A stretch of 64,000 bases of DNA from NCBI GenBank assembly GCA_951813045.1, contig CATOTF010000002.1, forward strand, positions 744,001 to 808,000, in the 5' to 3' direction. A program made the position numbers and the translations under genes. The number at the start of each line of letters is the position of its first letter. The first letter of the stretch is position 1. Positions 26,714-35,191 of this stretch are shown here, one piece after another. Source of the stretch: an uncultured Rhizobiaceae bacterium (GTDB taxonomy: Bacteria; Pseudomonadota; Alphaproteobacteria; Rhizobiales; Rhizobiaceae). The notes under the pieces were generated by a model. It had not been told where the DNA came from, made no database searches, and was given only the letters and a program-made list of their open reading frames with translations.

Positions 26714-28273
26714 ATGCTTCAAGACGGTCAGATTTACCTTGGAACCAGCCGCATGCCGGATGATAGTCTCCAAAAAGGCGAATATCTCAACCTCAAATTG
26801 GCCAACCGGCACGGGTTGATCACCGGCGCGACTGGCACCGGTAAAACCGTTTCCTTGCAGATACTGGCTGAAGGCTTTTCAAATGCCGGCGTTCCGGTCT
26901 TTTGTGCAGACGTCAAAGGTGATCTTTCTGGCCTCGCAAAAGCGGGAAAAGGCAAGGATTTCCTTGAAAAACGCGCGCAGGATATCGGCCTTGAAGATTA
27001 CGAGTATCAGGACTTCCCTGCGATATTTTGGGATCTTTTCGGTGATCAGGGCCATCCCATCCGCACAACCATTTCCGACATGGGTCCCCTTCTTCTGTCG
27101 CGCTTGATGGATCTGACTGATGCTCAGGAGGGGGTGCTAAACATTGCTTTTAGAATTGCCGATGACGAAGGGCTCATGCTGCTTGATCTAAAGGATCTGC
27201 AGGCCCTTTTGTCTGACCTTTCCGAGCGCTCTAAAGAAATTTCCAAACGGCTCGGTAATGTTTCCAAACAATCGGTATCCGCCATACAAAGGTCGCTTCT
27301 CGTTTTGGAAGAGCAGGGTGGCGATCATTTTTTTGGTGAGCCTGCGCTCGAAATCGCCGACATCATGCGCACCACTCGTGACGGTCGCGGGTCGATCAAT
27401 GTATTGGCAGCCGACAAACTGATGATGTCACCGCGGCTTTATGCAACATTCTTGCTTTGGCTGTTGTCTGAATTATTCGAGGAGCTGCCAGAGGTTGGAG
27501 ACCCGGAAAAACCGCGTTTGGTATTTTTCTTCGACGAAGCACATTTGCTGTTTCAGGATGCACCCAAGATTCTCACCCAAAGAGTGGAACAGGTTGTGAA
27601 ACTGATCCGTTCAAAAGGGGTTGGTGTCTATTTTGTCACCCAAAACCCGTTGGATGTGCCCGATGGCGTACTTGCGCAATTAGGTAACCGTATCCAGCAC
27701 GCGCTACGCGCCTATACACCGCGCGAACAAAAAGCGGTAAAAACCGCCGCTGATACGTTTCGTCCAAACCCTGACTTTGATGCGGTCGATACCATCACGA
27801 ACCTTGGGGTCGGTGAAGCGTTGGTTTCGACACTGGCGCGAAAAGGTGTACCGTCAATGGTGCAACGTACCCTCATTCGCCCGCCCCAGTCGCGTCTTGG
27901 GCCGCTCACCAAATCAGAGCGTGCAGATGTAAATAATGTGAGCCCGGTTGCCGGGCAATATGATGATTCCGTCGATCGTGAATCCGCTTACGAAATCCTG
28001 ATGAAGCGGGCGGAGGCTAAAGCCAAGGCCGAAGAGGAAGAACGCCGTCGTGAGGACCGGGAGGATGATGACGATGACGACGACGATGATCGTTATGAGA
28101 ATAGCCGGAGGCGCAAAAGTCGTTCGCGCGGTCGCTCACGTGGCAGGGCTCGCCGTTCCAGCCGTCAATCTGTTGGCGAAGCTGCGATAAAGTCGGTAAC
28201 ACGCTCTATCGCCAGTTCCCTTGGGCGCGCGTTGGTACGGGGGATTCTGGGTAGTTTGAAACGCGGTTTTTAA
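26714..28273 (+). CDS. HerA-like ATPase (DUF853/YjgR family)
   Basis: A 519-aa FtsK/HerA-type ATPase. Walker A is TGATGTGKT (residues 37-45); Walker B is [12 protein letters not shown] near 270; an Arg-finger-like RPPQSRLG lies near 390. YjgR relatives are DNA- or protein-linked ATPases of unknown role. The C-terminus is striking: an acidic run of nine Asp near residue 452 followed by an Arg/Ser-rich stretch ([20 protein letters not shown]), then a hydrophobic amphipathic end. It may be a disordered nucleic-acid-binding tail. Its end overlaps the convergent HAD gene by 4 bases. Confidence 0.88.
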   Translation: MLQDGQIYLGTSRMPDDSLQKGEYLNLKLANRHGLITGATGTGKTVSLQILAEGFSNAGVPVFCADVKGDLSGLAKAGKGKDFLEKRAQDIGLEDYEYQDFPAIFWDLFGDQGHPIRTTISDMGPLLLSRLMDLTDAQEGVLNIAFRIADDEGLMLLDLKDLQALLSDLSERSKEISKRLGNVSKQSVSAIQRSLLVLEEQGGDHFFGEPALEIADIMRTTRDGRGSINVLAADKLMMSPRLYATFLLWLLSELFEELPEVGDPEKPRLVFFFDEAHLLFQDAPKILTQRVEQVVKLIRSKGVGVYFVTQNPLDVPDGVLAQLGNRIQHALRAYTPREQKAVKTAADTFRPNPDFDAVDTITNLGVGEALVSTLARKGVPSMVQRTLIRPPQSRLGPLTKSERADVNNVSPVAGQYDDSVDRESAYEILMKRAEAKAKAEEEERRREDREDDDDDDDDDRYENSRRRKSRSRGRSRGRARRSSRQSVGEAAIKSVTRSIASSLGRALVRGILGSLKRGF

Positions 28274-28941
28274 ACGGGCTTTCCGTCGGAACCTATAAGA
28301 CCGTTCAGGTCTGCAAGCACCAGTTCCGGCGACAGGTCTTTATATTCGTCCGGTTGATTACCCCTGTTGCACCACACCGGACGGAAGCCAAAGGCACATG
28401 CTGCAGCCACATCCCAGCGGTTTGATGATTGAAAAGATACCGCATCTGGGTAAATTCTGAGATCATCGATAACCATTTGGTAGACTTCCGGCAGGGCCTT
28501 GAATTTCTCTATGCGGTCAACAGAAATAACGTGGTCTATTACGTCTTCTATTCCTGCTGATTTCACAGCAGCATTTAACATTCCGCTTGAACCATTTGAT
28601 AAGATTCCTGTTTTCACACCAGCATCTTTAAGAGCTTTGAGAACTGCTGGCACTTCCGGAAAACAATCCAACTCCCAATAAGCGTCCAGTAAGGCGACTT
28701 TTGCGCTGGGAGGTGCCGATGGGAATTTTGCAAATGCGTAATCAAGCGCCTGTTTTGTGATGTCCCAAAAATCGATGTATCGGCCCATCATCGTGCGCGT
28801 CCAGGTGAATTCCAGCTGTTTGGTGCGCCAAACATCAGATAGGGCTGCGTTGTCAGGACCCACGGCATCAGCGTGTTTGCGCACAGCAGCGTGTACATCA
28901 AACAGGGTTCCATAGGCGTCAAATACATAAGCGGCGTGCAT
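28270..28941 (-). CDS. Haloacid dehalogenase, type II
   Basis: A 223-aa HAD-superfamily hydrolase. The nucleophile is in [13 protein letters not shown] near residue 8; motif II is [11 protein letters not shown]; the Lys is in FKALPEVYQ; and the last motif [17 protein letters not shown] matches the type II dehalogenase pattern SSNxWD. It would replace halogen on 2-haloalkanoates by hydroxyl, with L-2-haloacids the usual substrate. Start 28941 ([11 protein letters not shown]) is preferred to an earlier in-frame start, which adds an unrelated leader. Confidence 0.88.
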   Translation of the reverse strand: MHAAYVFDAYGTLFDVHAAVRKHADAVGPDNAALSDVWRTKQLEFTWTRTMMGRYIDFWDITKQALDYAFAKFPSAPPSAKVALLDAYWELDCFPEVPAVLKALKDAGVKTGILSNGSSGMLNAAVKSAGIEDVIDHVISVDRIEKFKALPEVYQMVIDDLRIYPDAVSFQSSNRWDVAAACAFGFRPVWCNRGNQPDEYKDLSPELVLADLNGLIGSDGKPV

Positions 28942-29049
28942 GGTAAATTCTCTCAAGGCATTTTCATTTAATCCACCTGATGAATATGATTGCGTCAAGA
29001 CGATCTTCGCGTAACAGTGTGGGTTAGTGAATTAAATACGAGACGATCA

Positions 29050-29913
29050 ATGAGCGAATTCAGCGAAACCTGGACTTATTCCGATGATGAATGGCAGGAG
29101 GGTAATATCCCTGTCGTGGGAGCCCGCGAACATGCCTTTTGGTTGGGGTCCAGCGTTTTTGACGGGGCAAGAGCGTTTGAAGGCGTGTGCCCGGACCTCG
29201 ACCTTCATTGTGAGCGCTTAAACAATTCTGCAAAAGCGCTAGGCTTGCGCGCGCTTAAATCAGCAGAAGAAATTGAGGCGCTATGCCGTGAAGGGGTGGC
29301 GAAGTTTGCACCCGATGCGGCGCTTTATATTCGCCCCATGTATTTTGCGACACAGGGTAATGCGCTAGCAGTTGCACCGCTTCCGGAGTCGACCAAGTTT
29401 CTCATCAGTATCTACGTCACACCCATGCCAGCGCCAAAAGGGTTCAGTGTGACCATGTCGCCGTTCAGGCGTCCCACGCAGGAATGCATGCCATTAGATG
29501 CGAAGGCCGGATGCCTTTACCCAAATAATGCACGGGCGTTGATGGAAGCGGCAGAGCGCGGTTATGGAAACGCGATGCTTTGCGACATGTTGGGCAACGT
29601 TGCCGAACTGGCAACCGCGAATATATTCATGGCAAAAGATGGTGTTGTTTACACACCGGCAGCTAATGGTACATTCCTGTCAGGCATTACGCGAGGGCGC
29701 GTCATTTCACTTCTTTCAGAAGCGGGTTATGATGTGCAACAAACCACATTGCAGATCAGCGACTTTGAAAACGCTGACGAGATTTTCGCAACCGGTAATT
29801 TTTCGAAAGTCATGCCGATAACACGCTTTGAAAAGAGAGATTTACAGCCCGGACCGATTGCAGCGAAGGCCCGGGAACTGTATTGGCAATACGCACACGC
29901 TTTAGCCGCATAA
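29050..29913 (+). CDS. Class IV aminotransferase, branched-chain amino acid type
   Basis: A 287-aa fold-type IV PLP enzyme. The N-terminus holds HAFWLGSSVFDGARAFEG; the Schiff-base Lys is in DAKAGCLYPNNARAL; the phosphate-binding LATANIFMAKDG and FLSGITRGRVISLL follow. It may act on branched-chain amino acids (IlvE-like), but D-amino-acid and aminodeoxychorismate-type relatives share these motifs. ATG 29050 gives the family N-terminus; a start at 28990 would add 20 unrelated residues. sodB follows after 31 bases. Confidence 0.85.
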   Translation: MSEFSETWTYSDDEWQEGNIPVVGAREHAFWLGSSVFDGARAFEGVCPDLDLHCERLNNSAKALGLRALKSAEEIEALCREGVAKFAPDAALYIRPMYFATQGNALAVAPLPESTKFLISIYVTPMPAPKGFSVTMSPFRRPTQECMPLDAKAGCLYPNNARALMEAAERGYGNAMLCDMLGNVAELATANIFMAKDGVVYTPAANGTFLSGITRGRVISLLSEAGYDVQQTTLQISDFENADEIFATGNFSKVMPITRFEKRDLQPGPIAAKARELYWQYAHALAA

Positions 29914-29944
29914 CTTACATAGTCCATAACGAGGAGACTTCCCC

Positions 29945-30547
29945 ATGGCATTCACCCTTCCTGATCTTCCCTACGCCTACGACGCATTGGGTGACTATAT
30001 GTCAGCTGAAACGCTGGAATATCACCACGACAAACACCACAAAGCCTATGTCGATAACGGCAACAAACTAGCCGATGAAGCGGGCATGTCCGACAAATCC
30101 CTTGAGGAAATCGTTGTCGCCAGCCACGGCTCGAATGCTGGCCTGTTCAACAACGCCGCACAACACTACAATCACGTGCACTTCTGGAACTGGATGGCAC
30201 CAAACGGTGGCGGCACTTCGCTACCGGGCGAATTGCAAAAGGCCATTGATGCCGATCTTGGTGGATATGAAAAGTTCAAAGCCGATTTTGTTGCCGCTGG
30301 CATGACCCAGTTTGGTTCAGGCTGGTGCTGGGTTTCCGTTAAAAATGGCAAACTGGAAATTTCCAAAACACCAAACGGTGAAAACCCGCTTGTTCATGGT
30401 GCCTCCCCAATTTTGGGCTGCGATGTTTGGGAACATTCCTATTACATCGATTACCGCAACGCCCGCCCGGCCTATCTGGCAGCATTTGTCGATAATCTCA
30501 TCAACTGGGATTATGTGGCTGAAATGTACGCTGCTGCAAACAGCTAA
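29945..30547 (+). CDS. sodB: Superoxide dismutase, iron type
   Basis: A 200-aa Fe/Mn superoxide dismutase. Metal ligands are H27, H74, D160 and H164 (EYHHDKHH, NNAAQHYNH, GCDVWEHSYY). The active-site Gln sits at Q73 in NNAAQ, the position seen in iron enzymes rather than manganese ones. No signal peptide, so cytoplasmic. A strong GAGGAG precedes the ATG and a good terminator follows. Confidence 0.95.
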   Translation: MAFTLPDLPYAYDALGDYMSAETLEYHHDKHHKAYVDNGNKLADEAGMSDKSLEEIVVASHGSNAGLFNNAAQHYNHVHFWNWMAPNGGGTSLPGELQKAIDADLGGYEKFKADFVAAGMTQFGSGWCWVSVKNGKLEISKTPNGENPLVHGASPILGCDVWEHSYYIDYRNARPAYLAAFVDNLINWDYVAEMYAAANS

Positions 30548-30572
30548 GCTGAATGCGATATTGAATATAAAG

Positions 30573-30598
30573 GCCCGGTCGTTCGATCGGGCTTTTTT
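30573..30598 (+). terminator. Intrinsic terminator after sodB
   Basis: GCCCGGTC (30573-30580) pairs with GATCGGGC (30585-30592, one G-U pair) across a 4-base loop and is followed by six T (30593-30598). The second IS91-type copy begins 17 bases later and has left the terminator intact. Confidence 0.9.
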
Positions 30599-30725
30599 GT
30601 AGCGCAGGTCCGGATCGATGCAGGTTTCTCGGACGCCACGCTCGAATTTTGAGTCGCGGGTAGTGATTGTCTGGCGTCGGAGAAGCGCTCAAGCACGGAA
30701 TCGCATGAGGTTTAGCTGAGATGGT

Positions 30726-30992
30726 TCAGCGGGTTCTATGGGGATTTGGGCGGCATTGTGGGGTTTGGATTGTCTGACAGGGTAGAGTTACCACCGAACT
30801 GATGCCGGTTTTGGAGGCCATTTGGGCACGATTTCGCCTCGGTTTCTTCCGTTTAGGCAGATCGGGGCATAGCGTTTTGGTTCTGCCGTTTGTTTTGCAC
30901 ATATCGGCAGTGTCGTCTGCCATTCGGCGGACGGTTAGGCAGGTCTGCTGATATGTGCGCGCCGTGTTCTGGGCCATGATTTGGATTGTCAT
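30726..30992 (-). CDS. Small ORF downstream of IS91-type transposase, copy 2
   Basis: Identical 88-aa frame to that in copy 1, overlapping the transposase stop by ATGA. No recognised family; coding status uncertain. Confidence 0.3.
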   Translation of the reverse strand: MTIQIMAQNTARTYQQTCLTVRRMADDTADMCKTNGRTKTLCPDLPKRKKPRRNRAQMASKTGISSVVTLPCQTIQTPQCRPNPHRTR

Positions 30993-32263
30993 GCGGCGGT
31001 CTTCTTTGATTTTGGTGGTGCTCTTGGTTGCTGTTTAGGCGCGAAAGCCTTGCCGATGATCAATCGTCCGCCGCAGCATGGGCAGGGCAATGCAAGAACA
31101 CGGGGTTGTTCATCGGCACCTTCGACGGGATCGCCATTATCATGATCCGTGTCTGGCGCTTTGGCTTTGAGCAGGTTCCTGATCAGGGTGATATTGTTGG
31201 CTCGATTGCCGTTTCCCAAGAAGCCGTAATGGCGGATGCGATGCTGGCCTTTTGGCAGGACATGGATCAGGAACCGCCGAATGAACTCATCGGTCTTGAG
31301 GGTCATGGTTTTGTGTCTGCACCTTGCGTTCGGGGGACCATCGACGCGGTAATCCTTGACGCGGAAAGTGACATGATTTGCGTCGAAACGGATCAGGCGA
31401 CTATTTGAGATCGCAACCCGGTGGGTATAGCGCGACAGATATGCCAGCACCGCTTTAGGTCCGGCAAATGGCTCCTTGGCATAAACGACCCATTCGATTT
31501 TGCGCAAAGGTTTGAGGAAAGCATCAAAGGCGGGCTTATTGACAAGGTGGGCGTGATCGCCAAAGAAACGCATCTTCCCGGCGTTGTGCAACCTGACCAG
31601 TTCTTCCAAAATGAGACGCCGGTACAAGCGAGACAGAACACGCACGGACAGGAAGAAGTTCTTCCGGCTCGCTATCCATGCGCTCCGATCCGGTGATAGT
31701 CCGCCGCCCGGTACGATCATGTGGACGTGCGGGTGGTGCGTCATCGCCGATCCCCATGTGTGCAGTACCGAGGTGATGCCAACTTGCGCACCGAGATGTT
31801 TTGGATCGGAGGCGATTTTGATCACCGTGTCTGCACTGATCCGCATCAGCAGATTGTAGATCTCCGGTTTGTTTTGGCGCGCGATGTCAGCGATTGGCTT
31901 TGGCAACGTGAAGACGAGATGGAAATACCTCACAGGCAACAGTTCGGCCTCTCGTGCGACCAGCCATGCCTTTGCAGCACTCGCCTGGCATTTTGGACAG
32001 TGTCTGTTCCGGCATGAGTTGTAGGCGATGTGCTCGTGGGTGCAGTCTTCGCAACGCGTAACATGACCGCCGAGCGCGGCCGTGCGGCAGCGTTCAATCG
32101 CTGACATCACTTTCAATTGGTTCAGGCTGATGCGCCCGGCATTAGCCGCGCGCCACGCAGCACCATGGTCGCGGAAGATATCCGCAACCTCCAGACAAGA
32201 GGCGTTGGACGAGCCCCGGCGATGATGAATGCGAGGACCGCGACCAAAAGATGGACGGGGCAA
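30989..32263 (-). CDS. IS91-family transposase (HUH type), copy 2
   Basis: Same 424-aa protein as copy 1 with a single Ala-to-Thr change within the zinc-binding segment (CEDCTHEH). HUH motif and Tyr motif are unchanged, so it is probably active. Confidence 0.93.
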   Translation of the reverse strand: MPRPSFGRGPRIHHRRGSSNASCLEVADIFRDHGAAWRAANAGRISLNQLKVMSAIERCRTAALGGHVTRCEDCTHEHIAYNSCRNRHCPKCQASAAKAWLVAREAELLPVRYFHLVFTLPKPIADIARQNKPEIYNLLMRISADTVIKIASDPKHLGAQVGITSVLHTWGSAMTHHPHVHMIVPGGGLSPDRSAWIASRKNFFLSVRVLSRLYRRLILEELVRLHNAGKMRFFGDHAHLVNKPAFDAFLKPLRKIEWVVYAKEPFAGPKAVLAYLSRYTHRVAISNSRLIRFDANHVTFRVKDYRVDGPPNARCRHKTMTLKTDEFIRRFLIHVLPKGQHRIRHYGFLGNGNRANNITLIRNLLKAKAPDTDHDNGDPVEGADEQPRVLALPCPCCGGRLIIGKAFAPKQQPRAPPKSKKTAA

Positions 32264-32269
32264 GGCAGA

Positions 32270-33196
32270 TTATGAGGACTTGCGTTTGGTCCTTTTGCGT
32301 TTGACCCCATTCAGATTATCCAATGGGCTTTCCACAGCTGCAATCATTCCAGTGGCAACGCTTGCATAACGCGCCGTTGTTGTGAGCTTGGTATGACCCA
32401 GCAGTGCCTGAATGACCCGGATGTCCACACCACTCTCCAGCAAATGCGTTGCAAACGAATGCCGCAACGTGTGCAATGTAACGGGCTTGGTGATCCCGGC
32501 GGCCCGCGCTGCTTGCTTGAACAATCGCGAGATCTGGCGGGAAGAAAGGTGCTTTCCGTTATATCCTGGAAATATCAAACGGTCTTCACGTGCGATACTC
32601 TTATCCTGACCGGTTGGGCGTTCTTTCCACCAGTCGCGCAGCAGGCCCAGAATATCGGAAGGCAACATAACGTTGCGATCCTTGCGCCCCTTAGCCTGCA
32701 CAATGCGGATGATGTTTTGGGCGCTGTCTATATCGCCGACTTTAAGTCGAACAACTTCGCCTGCACGTAGCCCGCAACCGTAAGCCAGTGATAACATCAC
32801 CTTCGCCTTCAGGCTCGGTGCCATGGCCAGAATACGCTTCACTTCCTCCTTACTGAGAACCAGCGGCACCTTTACTGGCTCCTTGAGGCTGAATATCTCC
32901 GCCACCAAATCGTGTCGCCGCAGCGTCACCCGGAACAGAAACTTTACGCCGGTCATGGTCTGGTTGCGCGTGCAAATGCTCGCGCCACTCTCGATCAGAT
33001 ATTCCTGAAAGTGCTTCACATCATCGGGTGTTGCCGTGTCGGGAGAACGATTGAGCCAGGCTGCAAAACGCTTGCAGGCGCGCAGGTGACTGGTCTGCGA
33101 TGCCTTACCCAGATTGCGCCCTTTCATATCCGAAATCATGCGGGCACGAAGCGGCGTTGTGGAAGTCGGCGTCCGGGGCAATGTCTGAATGGTCAT
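32270..33196 (-). CDS. Tyrosine recombinase of the IS91-type element, copy 2
   Basis: Identical 308-aa recombinase to copy 1, with all catalytic residues (R, H-x-x-R, H, Y) in place and the same GGAGGA ribosome site. Transcribed ahead of the transposase. Confidence 0.92.
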   Translation of the reverse strand: MTIQTLPRTPTSTTPLRARMISDMKGRNLGKASQTSHLRACKRFAAWLNRSPDTATPDDVKHFQEYLIESGASICTRNQTMTGVKFLFRVTLRRHDLVAEIFSLKEPVKVPLVLSKEEVKRILAMAPSLKAKVMLSLAYGCGLRAGEVVRLKVGDIDSAQNIIRIVQAKGRKDRNVMLPSDILGLLRDWWKERPTGQDKSIAREDRLIFPGYNGKHLSSRQISRLFKQAARAAGITKPVTLHTLRHSFATHLLESGVDIRVIQALLGHTKLTTTARYASVATGMIAAVESPLDNLNGVKRKRTKRKSS

Positions 33197-33394
33197 GGGA
33201 AAAATCCTCCGTCAATCGAGGCAAAAGCACCTCGAGACAAAGGAACCGCGATCAACTCCCCAACAGCAAATCTGACATAGTCAATACAAAACCAAACAAC
33301 GCGCCCCAACTATCGCGAAGCGATTTAGTGCTCGAGCCCATTGTTGCCATTGGTCTGAATTTCGTCCAGTTTGTCGCCTGTCATTGAATAGCGG

Positions 33395-33598
33395 TCAATC
33401 ACTCCAAATGCTATTGTATGCTGCCTCAAAGCTCGGATCTGCCCGCTTTGCGAGAATTTCCATCACCTCCTGAACGCGTTCGATGTAATCGTCATCTCTA
33501 TTATAATCTGATATGGTCATATTTACTCGCGACCATAAATGCTTTTCAGACGAATATTTTTCCCAAGACGCAAGAAGTATGTCCAATCCTTTGCTGAC
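33395..33598 (-). pseudogene. Small membrane protein gene, C-terminal fragment (split by IS3 element)
   Basis: 67 codons and a stop, from VSKGLDILLASWEKY to AAYNSIWSD. No family recognised. The 5' part is at 34836-34976 beyond the IS3-family element. Removing the element with one copy of its target duplication joins ...FEESNES-VSKGLDILL... in frame, giving a 114-aa protein. The open frame that starts in the element at 33616 adds only five foreign residues and would lack the membrane segment. Confidence 0.75.
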
Positions 33599-33667
33599 GC
33601 TCTCTGGACTTGTCACGGTTTAGTTCCGTGTCCTTGAATTGGATTAATCCCATCAAGGAGAACTATT

Positions 33668-33943
33668 ATGGCACGAGGCCACACAGACGAATTCAAGCGT
33701 GAAGCGGTGCGTATTGCGCTGACCAGCGGACTTACCCGGAAACAAGTGGCATCAGATTTGGGGGTCGGCTTTTCGACGTTATCGAAATGGATACAACAAT
33801 CCCGGCCTGATGACCTTCCACCATCGGTTGATATTGATCTGGCCAAAGAGAATGAGCGGCTTCGCAGAGAGGTTCGTCTCCTCACGGAGGAGAGGGAGAT
33901 ATTAAAGAAGGCAACAGTGTTCTTCGCGGGTCAAAGCAAGTGA
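33668..33943 (+). CDS. IS3-family transposase OrfA
   Basis: A 91-aa helix-turn-helix protein (FKREAVRIALTSGLTRKQVA, then a leucine-zipper-like tail ENERLRREVRLLTEEREILK). It binds the element ends. A TCAAGGAGAA ribosome site precedes the ATG at 33668. OrfB lies in the -1 frame, and an A-rich stretch (ATTAAAGAAGG, 33901-33911) is a possible slip site for the OrfAB fusion. Confidence 0.92.
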   Translation: MARGHTDEFKREAVRIALTSGLTRKQVASDLGVGFSTLSKWIQQSRPDDLPPSVDIDLAKENERLRREVRLLTEEREILKKATVFFAGQSK

Positions 33944-34797
33944 GATTTGCGTTTGTCGAAGAACACAGGAAACACGTTCCGGTGGATCGGCTTTGCCATA
34001 TTCTGAATGTTACATCGCGTGGTTATCGTGCCTGGCACAACCGCCCTGTTAGTCAACGGCAGCGCGATGACATGGTGGTTCTGGCGCACATCCGTGAACA
34101 GCATCACTTGAGCCTTGGCAGTTATGGTCGCCCGAGAATGACGCAGGAGTTGAAGGAAGCCGGCCTTGCTATTGGTCACCGCCGTGTTGGCCGCCTGATG
34201 CGCGACAACGGCATTCGAGTGGTCAGAACACGCAAATACAAAGCTACGACCGATAGCAATCACCGCTTCAACATTGCGCCTAACTTGCTGGGGCGGAACT
34301 TCCAAGCGGATAAACCCAACCAGAAATGGGCAGGTGACATCAGCTACATCTGGACCCGTGAGGGCTGGCTGTATCTGGCAGTGATGATCGATCTACATTC
34401 ACGCCGTGTGGTGGGTTGGGCTGTCAGCAACCGGTTGAAGAAAGACTTGGCATTGCAGGCTCTCAACCGGGCTTTGGCCCTTCGAAACCCACCGCCGGGC
34501 TGCATTCATCATACGGACCGTGGCAGTCAATACTGCTCTCATGATTATCAAAAACGAATGCGTGAACTGAAGTTTAAAGTGTCCATGAGCCGAAAAGGCA
34601 ATTGCTGGGACAACGCCGTGGTCGAGACGTTCTTCAAAACACTCAAAGCCGAACTCATCTGGCGCGGCACATGGCAAACACGACAGCAAGCAACCGACGC
34701 CCTGTTCCAATACATCAACGGCTTTTACAACAGCCGCAGAAGACACTCAGCAATAGGAGGAATGTCGCCCATCAAATTTGAACGAAAAACGAGTTAA
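33940..34797 (+). CDS. IS3-family transposase OrfB (DDE integrase domain)
   Basis: A 285-aa integrase-core protein. The DDE triad is visible: Asp in KWAGDISYIWTREGW, Asp in HHTDRGSQYCSHDY, Glu in DNAVVETFFKTLKAE. The N-terminal HTH_21-like segment (RVGRLMRDNGIRVVR) is also present. It starts with GTG overlapping the OrfA stop, or is made by -1 frameshifting. Sequence type resembles the IS51/IS407-like groups of IS3. Confidence 0.93.
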   Translation: MRFAFVEEHRKHVPVDRLCHILNVTSRGYRAWHNRPVSQRQRDDMVVLAHIREQHHLSLGSYGRPRMTQELKEAGLAIGHRRVGRLMRDNGIRVVRTRKYKATTDSNHRFNIAPNLLGRNFQADKPNQKWAGDISYIWTREGWLYLAVMIDLHSRRVVGWAVSNRLKKDLALQALNRALALRNPPPGCIHHTDRGSQYCSHDYQKRMRELKFKVSMSRKGNCWDNAVVETFFKTLKAELIWRGTWQTRQQATDALFQYINGFYNSRRRHSAIGGMSPIKFERKTS

Positions 34798-34835
34798 ACG
34801 AGAACAGGATGCGGAATTAATACGGGACAAGTCCA

Positions 34836-34976
34836 GCTTTCATTCGATTCTTCGAATAGAGAATTGCTTACGTAGCCGAAGTCTTCAGCGTGCTTACCAA
34901 TCCAGTTGACTAGAAAAAAAAGCGCAATTGCTAGCGCGATGTGCGTCGCAAACTGAGTTGGAAATTCGATGTCCAT
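34836..34976 (-). pseudogene. Small membrane protein gene, N-terminal fragment (split by IS3 element)
   Basis: The first 47 codons: a short start, one hydrophobic helix (HIALAIALFFLVNWIG), then a polar stretch to FEESNES. GGGGAAG lies 5 bases before the ATG. The frame runs a few codons into the IS. The C-terminal half is at 33395-33598. Function unknown. Confidence 0.72.
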
Positions 34977-35191
34977 ATTACTTCCCCTGGGAACTACCCA
35001 ACCCGTACCCCGATGATGGGGGACCAGAAAGTAAAATCTTTATCTTATAAAGTAAGTCCTATCTATATCTAAGCTCGGCAAAAAAACTCTTTTCTTTTGA
35101 GCCAAGCGAACGGCAACTTCGTCCGCACACCAGACCTTCGTCGAAAGTCCACACTTTGGGTGGAAATCGTTATTGACGGACTTGTGTTAAT

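Larger units (their letters stand above)
30615..33332 (-). mobile_element. IS91-type element with tyrosine recombinase, copy 2
   Basis: A second 2718-bp copy, same orientation as copy 1 and offset by exactly 8383 bases throughout. I noticed only one base difference (C at 23658, T at 32041). It sits between the sodB terminator and the end of a small minus-strand gene without breaking either. Near identity means that one copy was made very recently or that the two are kept alike by gene conversion. Confidence 0.92.
33603..34835 (+). mobile_element. IS3-family insertion sequence
   Basis: A 1233-bp element bounded by inverted repeats that begin TGGACTTGTC at 33603 and end GACAAGTCCA at 34835; the match extends with mismatches for about 30 bases. 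Flanks carry GCTC (33599-33602) and GCTT (34836-34839), an imperfect 4-bp or perfect 3-bp (GCT) target duplication. It holds orfA and orfB in the usual order. The insertion splits a small minus-strand membrane-protein gene. Confidence 0.9.

Noticed and set aside
24950-30614. A composite transposon formed by the two IS91-type copies
   Set aside because: IS91-type elements do not need paired ends, the left copy sits in a gene whose other half directly adjoins it, and the genes between are ordinary chromosomal ones. Only a recombination risk is supported.
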